64,000 nucleotides of DNA, from contig CM064485.1 of NCBI GenBank assembly GCA_032716605.1, positions 33,023,722-33,087,721 of the forward strand, in the 5' to 3' direction. Shown piece by piece: positions 22,574-33,999 of the stretch; position 1 is the stretch's first letter, and each line of letters begins with the position of its first letter. Made by a program: the position numbers and the translations under genes. Under the pieces are notes generated by a model that worked only from the letters and a program-made list of their open reading frames with translations, had not been told where the DNA came from and made no database searches. The DNA comes from Paralithodes platypus (taxonomy: Eukaryota > Arthropoda > Malacostraca > Decapoda > Lithodidae).

Positions 22574-22901
22574 TTAGTCTGTCAATCAACACCATACAGC
22601 CAACATCTCTCCCCCCCCCCCCCCCGGCTCTGACTCAACCCACAGTTCACCATGTGCTACAAATATTAATCTATAACAATATTAACAACAGTCCTACATC
22701 ACCAGTCCTCTAAGCTAAGTTCATTGTATCGATATTGTATTATGTGAACATTCCTACATGTCATGCAATTGAATTAGCAGCGTGTGGGGGACTGGATTAC
22801 ACCCATCGACTACGTCGTTGGTAATTATATTATAACTATTTGTTGGGATATTTCATGTACCAGTGATATGCAATTTAACCTCTTTATCTAAATTCCCGAC
22901 A

Positions 22902-23276
22902 CCAAGTGGCCCACATAAGGCAGATCCCTTTTACACCCAACCCCTATCATAAACGTTACCTGTTATTTACACTACTTACTATGCACCCATGTTATCATAT
23001 ACCTACAACCAAAACACAATTGTAAGAAATAGGAACATAAGAAAATGGGAGTCTGCAAAGAGCCAATTTGCCCACACAAGACAGATCCTTTTCACACCCA
23101 ACCCATCTCATAAAAACTCTCTCTCTCTTTCATTTATCTCTGTCTTCCTTACATTTCTGACATCCTAGTCTCTCTCTCTCTCTCTCTCTCACAAATGAGA
23201 ACATAAGAAAACCGGAGTCTGCAGAGAGCCGATTGGCTCACATATGTCAGATCCCTTTCACACCCAACCCATCCCG

Positions 23277-23307
<31 letters not shown>

Positions 23308-23625
23308 TTATCGCTATCTTCCTTACATTTATGACATCCTATTCTCTCTTGCCATACTCTCTCTCTCTCCCTCACAAATGAGAACAAAAAAAAATAAGAA
23401 AACGGGAGTCTGCAGAGAGCCGATTGACCTACACATGGCAGATCCCTTTCACACCCAACCCCTCTCATTCTATCTAATTTCAAGTTGAAGCTCTATTGTT
23501 CTTGATCCCATTATAGCACTCGATAGTCTATTCCACATATCTACAACTCTGTTACTAAACGAATAGAGGCAGATTCCTTACACAGCCAATCTCTCTCTCT
23601 CTCGCTCTTGTTTGTTTGCACAATC
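22902..23625 (-). mobile_element. CR1-like LINE 3' end cluster
   Basis: Several minus-strand 3' end fragments with GGGATCTG(C/A)C and CTCTCTGCAGACTCC. The last (about 23400-23600) retains a coding end (SNRVVDMWNRL, then SAIMGSRTIELQLEI and a stop), typical of CR1/L2 reverse transcriptase C-termini. (TC)n tracts lie between them. The first fragment is the other half of the BEL/Pao target. Confidence 0.6.
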
Positions 23626-23949
23626 TATTCCTTCTGTAGTTTCTCCATGCCCGATAAGTTAAATGATCTTTTGGTATCTGTGACACAGCTTTTGTATCCA
23701 ACACAATACCCTGCTTGCAAAACCGCTCGAACCCCGGACAACGTTGCTTGCAACTTTGATTATTATTATTATTATTATTATTATTTCTACTGTTTATTCT
23801 GCAAAGCAGAATGGTAGCGATTCCCTGCATATGGTGCACCACCAATCAGCTTATCTGTCATTCTGTCTGGCATTCTGTTTGTCTGTCTGTCTGTCTGTAT
23901 AATATCTCCTCTTAGAGTTATTTATAGATGCTTACGAAATGACTATACA

Positions 23950-25430
23950 TGAATTTAAACTGTCCATGCGGATGTCAGTCAGCAAAGGAAATTGATCTCA
24001 CTCAAAATTTAAGGTCAATCATAAAGGTCAGAAATAAAGGTTAATTTTTCAACTGTTTAACTACTTGATCAATGTTCACCATATGCATAATGATAGATGC
24101 TACATATATGACACACACACTGACCAACTCTCAACTAAATATTCCTAAGGTTAAGGTCAAAGGTGAAAAACAATGGTCAAAATAAGATTTATAAATAATA
24201 TTTCAAAACTAATACATACATTTTGACCAAATGATGCAGGATATATAAAATACCTATACAAACGTCAGCAGGTACACAAATAACATATTACTGAAATGTC
24301 AAGGTTCATAGGTGAAGGTCAAATGTTAAGGTCAATATATTGACTTCTTTATAGTTTACTCACATTTCAACAAATTAGCTGAATAGGTTTACATCGGTAT
24401 AAGAATGATAAGTGTAAATTAGCAGACACAATTTGCAAAGGTCAAGATAAAGGTCAAAGGTATTTACCAATTATATTCATAATTTCTCCTAAACTAATCA
24501 ATATTTGTCTATAAAAAATATACATATAAACTTGTTTTGTCAATTAAATGATCATGCAAAATATTACAAATATCCTCTCTTAAAGGTCAAGGTTACAGGT
24601 CAAGGTCAAAGCTAATTTTTTTTAAAACTTGGGTCAAAAATAATTTGAATTTCACCAATATCGCTCTCCTATATGTTTCTACTACACCGTATTTATGGAA
24701 CAAATACTAAATATGTATTTAAAAATTTCAAGGTCAAACGTCAAGGACAATTAATTATCAATATCAGATATATTATTAGCATTACTTCTGAATTAATGGA
24801 TAGATTTTCCTAAAACATAGCAGAAATATCTAAAACACCTATACAAAACCAAAGTAATACTATAAGGTCAAGGTCATAGATCAAGGTCAAATCTTAAAGT
24901 CAATATTGTAACTTCTTCATGGTTTATTCAAATTTCACCAAATTCGCTAAAGTGATTGACCCTGGTATATGCATAGCATATAGATATAAATGATAACTGC
25001 AAATTACCAGACACATTCTGCAATGGTCAAGATAAAGGTCAAAAGTCACTTCCTACTATACTCATAATTTCTAAACTAAAACAAAAGTGAACCAAATGTG
25101 TATACATACTGGTATTGTCAATGTGTATACATACTGGTATTGTCAATGTGTATACATACTGGTATTGTCAATGTGTATACATACTGGTATTGTCAATGAA
25201 ATGATCATGTAATGACAAAAAATACTTCCTATCTTAGATTTCAAGGTCACAGTTCATAAGTTCAATTATTGAAACTGGTGTTTAATATAACCAGAATTTC
25301 TCCACTATCGCTCTCCTACATCTTGTATATATAACAATTTGATTGCATAATTACCACATAATATTATATATTTCAAATTTCAAGGTGAAAGGTCAAGAAA
25401 AAGATTAAAATATTATATCGATATAATTAT
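23950..25430. repeat. AAGGTCA-rich satellite-like array
   Basis: More than twenty AGGTCA motifs, often as AAGGTCAAGGTCA or AAGGTCAAAGGTCA, lie in an AT-rich background. Longer phrases recur about 560 bp apart (for example TTCTT.AT.GTTTA.TCA.ATTTCA near 24350 and 24910, and AATGATCATG near 24546 and 25200), so there is a decayed higher-order repeat. It is non-coding. Confidence 0.7.
25095..25194. repeat. 25-bp tandem repeat, 4 copies
   Basis: Four identical copies of a 25-bp unit containing GTGTATACATACTGGTATTG, lying inside the AAGGTCA-rich array. Perfect identity implies recent expansion. Confidence 0.9.
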
Positions 25431-26229
25431 TTTTATTATTAATTTGGATTGCTATTGTTCTGTTAGAAAAGAGACGTTTGGGTTTGTACTTTGCATTCAT
25501 GACATTCAGACATGTAGACATTTTCTGTATAGAGATAGTGTGTTAGTTGAAAATACTTTCTTAGGAGACCTATATTACAGTTTCCGCAAGACGATTTTGT
25601 ATGTAAGTTTGTATGTATATTCTCTGGCACATACCCCATAGCTAGGGGTGGCCGACTCGAGCCAGAGAGTCTGCGATAACTTTCACGTTCCTTCGCCCCT
25701 TTCTCTGTCTTGCCTATATAGCAGGTGAAGTTTACAAGGGGATGAGGATTCCTAGCCCCTGCCCCCAGGTGGAACAGTTGGACAGTAAAAGAGACAGAAA
25801 CGGCTGGATACGACCAGCCCTCACCCCTCACCGATTTTGTAAAGCCAGTATATCTTAGCCTAACCTAACCTAATCAGAGTTAAACTTAATCCAGAACCTT
25901 AGCAAGCACCTTGAACTGAATGTAACAAAACCTGTGCCTTTAGCAATACATGTAATCAACTTCAAAGAGCAAAGTATGTAATTTGAATAAGAACAAACTG
26001 AAATAAAGCAAAGACATATAATACATAATGAAATAAATGTATAAGTTAGCAAATGGTTAGTATGTGAAGGTCCCTCCCTGTGCTGGCTTAATGACACTAC
26101 GTATGGTAATATATGATAATGAAGGCACTGACCCCAGAGTGTCTCGTATGTCTCACCTGTCCGGGGCCAGATAATGAAAATGGATATATGCACACACGCA
26201 TAATCTCTCTCGCTCTCTCTCTCTATCGC

Positions 26230-26270
<41 letters not shown>

Positions 26271-26279
26271 TTTTTTTCT

Positions 26280-27063
26280 ATGTGAGTGAGGGAGGAAAAG
26301 GCAGAACTGCCTATAGCGAGTGCCTCCCCCATAGTTGAAAGAGTGACAGGGCCAAAATCAAGGGACGTTCGAGCCAAAATGCCTGGACACACGGAGTTTG
26401 AAGCAATTTAAGTCATAGGAAGAGGGAAAGACTGATTCTGGAAGAGAGTTCCAGAGCTCAGCTGTTGAATAGAAGAACGTGTGAGAGTAACGTTTCACTC
26501 TTGGGTTGGATGGTTGCACAGAGTAGGGGTGGGATTGTGTTGCAAGACAGGTACCACGTGCCCCACGTAAAGGAGGTGGTATACACTGGGAAAGCTCTGA
26601 GGAACACTGATTATTATAGTAGCGATAGAATAGCGAGAGAGAGAGATGCAACATTGCGACGAAGAGAGAGAGATTGCAGAGAGTTGGTGAGTGGACGAGA
26701 GTTAATGATACGAAAGGCCTTCCTTTCAATTTTGTCTAGGAGAGCGGTGTGAGAGGAACCTCCCCACACATGTGAACAATACTCAATACAAGGACGCACT
26801 ATGCCCCTGTACAGATCAAGAAGCTGTGCAGGGGTAAAGAACCCCCTAAGGCGGTTGAGCACACCCAGCTTCTGGGACGCTGCCTTAGCAAGACTGGTAA
26901 TATGGTCCTTCCAACTGAGAGCAGAAGAAAAAGAGACCAAGAATATTGAGAGAATATGAAGGATTGATTTTTGTATTGTTGAAGAATAAGAGATAGTCCG
27001 CAGGGAGTTCCTGACAGGTAGATAGATGGAGAAATTGGGTTTTGGAAGCATCAAAGGTAACAA
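26280..27063 (-). pseudogene. LINE copy 1, C-terminal region
   Basis: Two overlapping minus-strand frames cover the region after the reverse transcriptase. The first has LSWKDHITSLAKAASQKLGV, RPCIEYCSHVWGG and KIERKAFRIIN. The second has CSSELSQCIPPPLRG, YSHTFFYSTAELWNSLPESV and FPSSYDLNCFKLRVSRHFGS. These form the conserved tail of the family. A frameshift near 26640 separates the two, and another near 26980 separates them from the RT frame. Confidence 0.8.
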
Positions 27064-27955
27064 GGTTTTCTCTGCCCCAATTGGAGATAGTAGTTAGATC
27101 AGAATTTAAGTGTTCTATGGCTTCATTCCATTTGTCGTTGAGGAATTGCTGGCTTGGGCGTTCTGAAAAACTAATGGAGTAGTATAAGGTTGAGTCGTCT
27201 GCGTATGAATGGATGGAATTTGAGGTACAGTTGAGAAGATCATTTATAAAAATTAGAAAGAGAATAGGAGATAGGACAGAGCCCTGAGGAACACCGGAGT
27301 TTATAGGGTGAGGAAGTGAGCGATGGCCGTCCACAACCGCAGCTATGGAACGGCCGGAGAAGAAATTAGAGACAAAGGCACAGATGGAGGGATAGAAACC
27401 GAAGGAGGGTAGTTTAGAAATTAAAGATTTGTGCCAGACTCTATCGAAGGCTTTCGATATGTCTAGTGCAATAGAAAAAGTCTCACCGAAGTCCCGAAAG
27501 GAGGATGCCCAAGAGTTAGTAAGATTTGAAAGAAGATCAGCTGTAGAGCGACCCTTAAGGAAGCCATACTGGCGATCTGAGAGCAGATTATGAGAAGAGA
27601 AATGCTTAAGAAATTTGGAAGCAAGAATAGTTTCAAAAACTTTAGAAATACAAGAGATGAGAGCAATTGGACGATAGTTTGAGGGTTGAGAGCGGTCACC
27701 CTTCTTTGGGACAGGATGAATGAGAGCAAACTTCCAGCATGAAGGGAAGATGTTAGAGGATAGACAGACACGAAAGAGTTTGCCTAGGCAGGGAGTCAGC
27801 ACGGAAGCACAGTTTTTGAGTACAACAGGAGGAACACCGTCCGGACTGTACGCCTTCTTAGTATTTAGCCCAGAGTGGGTAGAAAGTACATCTTTAGAAG
27901 AGCTTAGGATATTAGGCATAAGTAAGAGAGAGGAGGGTGGAGAGGGAAGATTTTT
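26885..27955 (-). pseudogene. LINE copy 1, reverse transcriptase
   Basis: A long minus-strand frame with the RT motifs in order: NYRPIALISCISKVFE, FLKGRSTADLL, ALDISKAFDRVWHKSLISKL, GVPQGSVLSPILFLIFINDL and SYADDSTLYYS, the last being the catalytic (F/Y)ADD box near 27195-27215. All catalytic aspartates are present. A frameshift after the SLNILG region breaks the link to the C-terminal tail. The 5' side is cut off by an inserted poly-A retroposon at 27958. Confidence 0.85.
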
Positions 27956-27957
27956 TA

Positions 27958-27958
27958 T

Positions 27959-28001
<43 letters not shown>

Positions 28002-28130
28002 TTTATTAGTTTTGAGAACTAATCCGGGTCTTTGTCTTTTGACGACCCGTTCTCTAAGCTGAATATTGTAGCTAGATAACAGCCTTGCTCTGGAGCTGGA
28101 CTAGGTGAGGATTTGAGCTAATCTAGGCTT
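27958..28130 (-). mobile_element. Short retroposon fragment with poly-A tail
   Basis: A T run of about 35 bases (27960-27996) followed by about 130 bp unlike the LINE around it. On the minus strand this is a 5'-truncated retroposon ending in poly-A, inserted between the LINE linker and RT. Its left edge is approximate. It contains the small inverted repeat TTAGTTTTGAGAACTAA. Confidence 0.5.
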
Positions 28131-28837
28131 TCATCTTGGTGGGGGATACTCTTGGACTGTCCTGATGGGAAGAGCTAGAGTTGGATAGTTCAGTGCATTT
28201 ATTATTGATGAAAGAGTGCTTGGGAAGTCGAAGAACAGATTTGGCTTGATTCCGAGCAGAAACATAGGAAGAATGAGAGTCTTGAGTTTTAAGGCGTCGG
28301 TACCATTTGAATGCTTCCTCCTTATTGCGGACAGCAGTAGAACAGGCGTGAGTAAACCAAGATTTTTTAGCATTAGTCTGAGAGAAAGAGAATGGAATGT
28401 ATGCCTCCATGCCTGATAGGATTACTTCGGTAATGCGTTCAGCACTCTCTGAGGGTCCCTGGCCACGGAAGTAGAAATAATTCCATGGGAAATCAAAGAA
28501 GTACTGCCGGAGAATGCCACAAGCGCCGCAGGCTAGGAGGATCGGGTGGCCGTACTGGAGAGATAGGACAGGTGACAGAGATAAGTATATGGTCGGAGGA
28601 GCCCAAAGGAGAGAAAAGATCGACAGTATAAGAAGAAGGGTTATAAGTTAGAAACAAGTCAAGAATGATGGGCTGATCTCCGAGGCGATCCGGGATACGG
28701 GTGGGCTGCTGAACTAACTGCTCTAGGTCATTTAGGATAGAAAAGACGTAGGCTTGTTCACCAGGTGGGTCAGTACAAAGGAAATCAAGCAACAACAGGT
28801 CTAGTGACCCTTCTAGGTTGCTTGTCCTCCAAAACAC
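28131..28837 (-). pseudogene. LINE copy 1, endonuclease C-terminal part and linker
   Basis: Minus-strand frames with [20 protein letters not shown] and [13 protein letters not shown], the SDH motif that ends the apurinic-like endonuclease domain. The linker follows with SYVSARNQAKSVLRLPKHSF. The two pieces are in different frames. The N-terminal half lies at 29839-30395, beyond the CR1-like insertion. Confidence 0.75.
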
Positions 28838-29838
28838 TGAGGATCAAGTGTCCAAACAGTGGTTTAGAGTGGGTAAGGGAACATTGGAAAGGGAACTACT
28901 GCCCTGCCACTAACGTGGCAGGACTAGGAAGTTAGTAGGGGACATATGGGTTAGTAACTGAGGGGAGGATAAAGTTATTCATTTACAAACGCAGTCAGTC
29001 GCGGGTTTGATGCGAGATATTTGTCTAGGCGGAATTTAAATGAATCAACGGTGCTGCAGTCTATAACGTCTCGGGGAAGCCCATTCTACAAGTTGACAAC
29101 TCGATTGAAGAAGAAATTCTTAGATTCGTGCGAGTTAAAAGATTTACCAATAATTTTGCAACCGTTTCCCCGCGTGTAATTAGATTGGTCGATAGTGAAG
29201 TACTTACTACAGTTCATATTGTCGATGCCTTTGATGATTTTGAACACTTGAATTAAGTCGCCTCTTAATCTGCGCTGGGTTAAAGGAAATAGATTTAATT
29301 CTCTAAGACGCTCTTCGTATGGTTTGTTCTTTAGGCTAGGTATCATTTTGGTAACTCTACGTTGAACTCGTTCTAGCTTGTTTATATCTTTTTGGTAATA
29401 AGGGCACCAGGATTGAACGCAGTATTCCAGAAGAGGGCGGACTAAGGAATTGTAAAGGGTTAGGATAACTTCTTTGGATTTATGCTCAAATGACCTGCCT
29501 ATAAAGCCAATTATTTTGTTTGCCTTCTTAACAACTTCTGAACATTGTTGACTCGGTTTTAGGTTACTCGATATTGTTACTCCCAGATCAGTTTCTCTGT
29601 TTACATTCTTAAGCTGAGTGCCATTCATCGAATAGTTTGCTTTCTCATTTAGGTATCCGACATGTAGTACTTTACATTTATCCGCATTGAAACTCATTTG
29701 CCAAATTTGGGCCCAACATGACAATTTATCTAGATTGTGTTGCATATCGTCAACTTGTTCTTTTGAGAGTACGCTATTTGCAATTTTTGTATCGTCAGCA
29801 AATTTTGAGATTGTGCAGGTGAGACCCTTAGTGTGACC
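28817..29838 (-). mobile_element. CR1-like LINE, 5'-truncated, inserted in LINE copy 1
   Basis: The insert splits the endonuclease of the host LINE. AAGGGTCAC, read on the minus strand, occurs at both junctions (about 28807-28815 and 29838-29846) and may be the target duplication. It begins inside the reverse transcriptase palm and contains the rest of the coding region plus about 150 bp of 3' UTR. Confidence 0.7.
28975..29838 (-). pseudogene. CR1-like reverse transcriptase C-terminal half with one nonsense change
   Basis: On the minus strand the frame opens just before the catalytic FADDTKIA box, then reads NADKCKVLHVGYLN, LGVTISSNLKPSQQC and ANKIIGFIGRSFEHKS, followed by VRPLLEYCVQSWCPYYQKDI and LERVQRRVTKMIPSLK. 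A single TAG at 29086-29088 replaces the tryptophan expected in the RVVNLWN-type motif. The same frame then continues with NGLPRDVIDCSTVDSFKFRL to a natural stop at 28975-28977. Otherwise this segment is intact, so the copy is fairly young. Confidence 0.85.
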
Positions 29839-30395
29839 CTTAGTGTGAGAGGAGAGCCATTAGCGGTGGTGAACATTGAAATCTCCTAAGATGGAGATTT
29901 CTGAGAAAGAAGAAATGGATAGAATGTGTTCCACTGTAGAGTTTAGATAGTCAAAGAATTTGGGAAAGTTGGTAGAGTTAGGGGAAAGATAGACAGCACA
30001 GAAATATTTAGTAAGAGAATGACAGGAAAGTTTGAGCCATAAAGTTGAGAATTCAGAGAAGTCAAAATCGGGAACACGAGAGCAAGTGAGTTTGTTGTGC
30101 ACATATGCACAACATCCGCCTTTGGCTTTGAAACTAGGATAGAGAAAGTAGGAGGATACAGAGAAGGGGTTGCTGGATGTTGCTACAGACACCTGATTTT
30201 CGGTGAGGAAAAGAAGATCAGGTTTGTAGGAGGACAGATAGTGTTCAACAGATTGAAAATTAGAGGAAAGTCCACGAATGTTGCAGAAATTAATAGAAAG
30301 AGTAATAGGCCGAGGTCCAGGTATATTTGTGGGGTCGTCAGGGGAAGGTCGGGTGGGTGAGGGGGCATTTATGCCCCCCCCAACCCCCCCCCCCC
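29839..30395 (-). pseudogene. LINE copy 1, endonuclease N-terminal part
   Basis: On the minus strand the frame reads INFCNIRGLSSNFQSVEHYL, then KPDLLFLTENQVS and ISILGDFNVHH. These are the start and the GDFN active-site motif of apurinic-like endonucleases of LINEs, which nick the target DNA. It is interrupted after HH by the CR1-like insertion. The start codon region upstream of about 30370 is C-rich and unclear. Confidence 0.8.
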
Positions 30396-30669
30396 GCCTG
30401 GGGACTCCGAGGCTGGGCTAAAATTCATCATTTTGATTACATTTTGGTGTGGAGGAATGAAGTGTGGTGTGCATGCTTAGTGTAGTGAAGTGTATAGGAG
30501 GAGGAGGTGTTTGTGAGATCTAGCTGGATTGCTCTCAGTGTAAATGAGGCACAAAGAAAATCAGTAAGAGAGGCCAAGCAAATGAAACAGGAGTTCCAGC
30601 GACTCTTTATCACATGCCTATAACCTCACCTTGGTCTAGCCCTGATCGATTGGTGCCTACAATCTCCCC

Positions 30670-30677
<8 letters not shown>

Positions 30678-30714
<37 letters not shown>

Positions 30715-30772
30715 TATATACCGGTACCTATATATATATATATATACAGGTATATATATATAATTATATACA

Positions 30773-30852
<80 letters not shown>

Positions 30853-30880
30853 TATATATATACCAGTACATATATATATA
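30678..30880. repeat. (TA)n microsatellite at SINE tail
   Basis: About 200 bp of TA with a few other bases (ACCGGTACC, CAGT). It directly follows the poly-A of the SINE at 30881-31362 (minus). Confidence 0.9.
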
Positions 30881-31362
30881 TTTTTTTTTTTTTCCTATAT
30901 TCTAACTACTCCCTCTCGGGCATAGGCTGATAGCCTTTACACTCAACCGCTGAACACGGTGAGGCCCGTGAGGTCTTGCTCCAGTCTAGGGAGTGAGACA
31001 TGCGAAACTTCACGGCTCGAAGCAATTCCATCTCTGAAGCCGCCTCGCCTCTGCACTTCACAGTCTCACCCCCACAGGCTGGGACCCTCACTCTAAGAAC
31101 GCCACCTATTGAGCAATTAACTAACTAGGCATTGCCCCCCTGTAGCATATTTTTGAATATGGGAATATTCATACAATGCTATTTAATCAGGGAACAATGA
31201 GGGTATTTTTTTGCATTTCGGTGTGCTGTGGTAATGCACTGATACTAGGTACAGCACAAATTCCATCCCAATAATATCTCCCCATTGACATATTGGGATT
31301 CGAACCCGGGTCCATTGGATTACCAGTCCAGTGGTAAGACCACTCTGCCACAAATCCCTTGT
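30881..31362 (-). mobile_element. tRNA-derived SINE (tRNA-Thr-like head)
   Basis: On the minus strand the head reads GGATTTGTGGCAGAGTGG (A box), then an anticodon-loop-like CTGGTAA and GGGTTCGAATCCC (B box). Anticodon and T stems partly form; the acceptor stem does not. A body of about 400 bp follows and ends in a 13-base A run and (TA)n. This is typical of a tRNA-derived SINE. The implied anticodon GGT (Thr) is a guess from the loop position. Confidence 0.6.
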
Positions 31363-31672
<310 letters not shown>

Positions 31673-31682
31673 TTGTTTATTT

Positions 31683-33501
31683 TTCTACGTAGATGAGGGA
31701 GACAAAAGACAAAACTGCCTGTGATGAGTTCCTCCCCCAGAGTTAAAGGAGTGACTGGGCCAAAATCAAGGAATATTCGAACCAAAATGTCTGGACACAC
31801 AGAGTTTGGAACAAATGAAGTCATAGGACGAGGGAAAGATGGATTCAGCGAGAGAGTTCTAGAGCTCAGCTGTTGAATAGAAGATTGGGAGTATCGCTTC
31901 ACTCTTGAGTTGGAAAGTTGCACAGAGTAGGGTTAGGATTGTGTTGCAAGACGGCTACTACGTACCCTAACATAGAGGAGGTGGCATACACTGAGAGAGT
32001 TCTGAGGAACACTGATTATTGTAGTAGCGATAGAATAGCTAGAGAGATGCAATATTGCGGCGAAGAGAGAGAGATTCCAGAGAGTCGGTGAGTGGACTGG
32101 AGTTAATAATACGAAAGGCAGTGTGAGAGGACCTTCCCCACACATTTGAACAATACTCAATACAAGGACGCACTGTGCCCCTGTGTACAGAGCAAGAAGC
32201 TGTGCAGGGGTAAAGAACCCCTTGAGGCAGTTGAGCATACCCAGCTTATGGGAGGCCGCCTTAGCAAGAATGACGATATGGTCCTTCCAAGAAAGGCCAG
32301 AAGAAAATGAGATACTGTGAATTCTGAAAAAAGATGAATGGTTAATGTTTGTATTGTTGAAGTATAAGGGATAGTTCTCTGGGTAAATAGATGGATAAAT
32401 TGGGTTTTAGAAGCATTAAAGGCATTTAGGAAGCATTGGGCGGGTGCCCAACCCCGAAAGGAGTGAGCTATTCCCCCGCCAAAGGCGGCTTTCTAGGGCC
32501 TTTCCTAGCTGATGCTGAGAGGATTGGGTTCTAGTCATGTGGTGATGGGCTGGTCTATCCGAGTGAGAACTGAGCGATCTCTGCCATACCCATAGCTTAC
32601 TCTGACTGTTCCTTTTACTTATATATCTTCTAGATCTCAAGTGGTGGCGTCTTTTCCGTGGATTGACCTCCCTACTGCCAACCTAGAAGTTGGCAGATTG
32701 GGATCCAAAGTGTCACATTTTTCCCTTACCTCTCAACTTTCCCTTCATAATTGCTGAGGGGCACAGGGCCTTGGGTGGGGCTTTGGTTTCCCGGGCATTT
32801 CAGCACCTTCCTCAGCACCCTGCCTTGGAGTGGCTTCGGTCACCCGGGCTTTGTTAGTGGTAAGCAGGGAGGATTTTGTGGGGGCGCTCGTTTATGGCCT
32901 TGGCCTTGCTCGAGACCTTGGGGCTGTTCGGCCAGACAGCCTGGGGAACAACAACAACAACAAGGTTTTCTCTGCCCCAATTGGAAATGGTAGTTAGATC
33001 AGAAAATAATTGTAGTATGGCTTCATTACGTTTATCTTTGAGGGATTGCTTGCTGGGGCGTTCTGGAAAACTAGGTAGAGTCGTCTACATATGAATGGAT
33101 AGTCGTGGAGGTAGAGTTGAGAAGATAATTTATGAAAAATAGAAAGAAAATTTGAGATAGGACAGAACCCTGAGGAAAACCGGAGTTGATAGGATGAAGA
33201 AGGGAATGATGGCCGTCCACAACCGCAGTTATGGAACGGCCAGAAAGGAAATTAGAGACAAAGGCAAAGATGGAGGGTTAGAAACCGAAGGAGGGTAGTT
33301 TAGAAATTAAAGATTTGTGCCAGACTCTATCGAAGGCATTCAATTTGTCTAGCGCAATAGAAAAGGTCTCGAAGTCCCGAAAGGAGGATGACCAAGAGTT
33401 AGTAAGATGTGAAAGAAGATCACCTATAGAGCGACCCTTAAGGAAGCCATACTGGCGATCTGAGAGTAGATTATGATAAGAGAAATGCTTAAGAAAATTA
33501 G
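31683..33501 (-). mobile_element. I/Jockey-type LINE fragment (copy 2)
   Basis: The minus strand matches copy 1 from the 3' end to the middle of the RT (about 26283-27612). A SINE-like element is inserted at 32436-32962. Frames are broken throughout. The 5' side joins a Penelope fragment at 33502. Confidence 0.8.
32436..32962 (+). mobile_element. (AAC)n-tailed SINE-like retroposon (copy 1)
   Basis: It begins GGGCGGGTGCCCAACCCCG, contains GGCGGCTTTCTAGGGCC and ends in an AAC run. It is nearly the same as the copy at 50491-51008, whose ends are fixed by a 12-bp duplication. It lies in plus orientation inside the minus-strand LINE copy 2. No reverse transcriptase or clear tRNA boxes are present. 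A target duplication is not clear here. Confidence 0.7.
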
Positions 33502-33755
33502 GTCTTCTTGCTCCGATACTAAATAATCAGATTGATTTCTGCATTAGAGTCAGTAGAGTTGATGTTTCTTTTGACGATCTGGTGCATTATTCTCTCATCT
33601 TCTTTGTAGGCCGTGAAGAAGGATTTGTAGTATATGTTGATATTTCTGGCAGAGGAATCTTGAACGTTAGTAAGACCACCATTGTTATACCATCTGTCTA
33701 TAATATTTTTAGTGGCTCTCTCGATATCTTTATTGGCAAAACCATTATATTGAGA
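33502..33755 (-). pseudogene. PLE3: Penelope-like linker fragment
   Basis: On the minus strand one frame reads IERATKNIIDRWYNNGGLTN, then INIYYKSFFTAYKEDERIMH and INLIIYYRSKKT. This is the region between RT and GIY-YIG in Penelope-like elements and corresponds to WYTDEAPTPND...IKIYYRNH...IEFIIYYKS of PLE2. It is a different family, with low identity to PLE2. It is wedged between two LINE fragments. Confidence 0.7.
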
Positions 33756-33960
33756 GAGAATAACATTTCCCTCTTAGGCTGGAGAGTTTTACAGAGTAGG
33801 GGTGGGATTGTGTTGCAAGATGGGTGTTATATGCTTTATGAAGATGAGGTGGTATACACTGAGAGAGCTCTGAGGAATACTGATTATTGTAATAGTGGTA
33901 GAATAGTGAGAGAGATGCAACATTGCGGCGAAGAGAGGAAGACTGTAGAGAATGAGGGAA
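33756..33960 (-). pseudogene. I/Jockey-type LINE C-terminal fragment
   Basis: The minus strand matches the tail of copy 1 (about 26480-26690), including ACAGAGTAGGGGTGGGATTG and GATGCAACATTGCGGCGAAG. It is short and decayed. Confidence 0.75.
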
Positions 33961-33999
33961 AACTGTACTAAAAATCAAGATGGCGCTGGGGGTCTTATT

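Larger units (their letters stand above)
16439..22901 (+). mobile_element. BEL/Pao LTR retrotransposon, deletion derivative
   Basis: Two LTRs begin TGTCGGGAA and end TTCCCGACA. The element is flanked by the 5-bp duplication CCAAG (16434-16438 and 22902-22906). The interior holds a long leader, a 896-codon gag-protease-RT frame, then directly the C-terminal end of an integrase. RNase H and most of the integrase are missing through one internal deletion near 20450. The two LTRs are very similar, so the insertion looks young. The 3' LTR is enlarged by a 1475-bp inserted element. It cannot integrate on its own; any mobility would depend on enzymes in trans. Confidence 0.9.
20841..22901 (+). repeat. 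BEL/Pao 3' LTR with nested insertion
   Basis: LTR sequence occupies 20841-21098 and 22577-22901 (583 bp in sum). It is interrupted by the element at 21099-22573 and one copy of its TTA duplication. A purine-rich stretch (GGTGGCGGGCAA) just upstream may be the plus-strand primer. Confidence 0.9.
26260..30420 (-). mobile_element. I/Jockey-type LINE, nearly complete, with nested inserts (copy 1)
   Basis: On the minus strand from 5' to 3' it holds an apurinic-like endonuclease, a reverse transcriptase and a C-terminal tail, and ends in a T run (poly-A on its strand) at 26255-26280 beside (TA)n and (GA)n. It is interrupted by a CR1-like LINE (28817-29838) and by a short poly-A retroposon (27958-28130). 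Several frameshifts make it inactive. Fragments of the same family lie near 6.1, 31.7, 33.8, 36.1, 48 and 49-52 kb. Confidence 0.85.
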
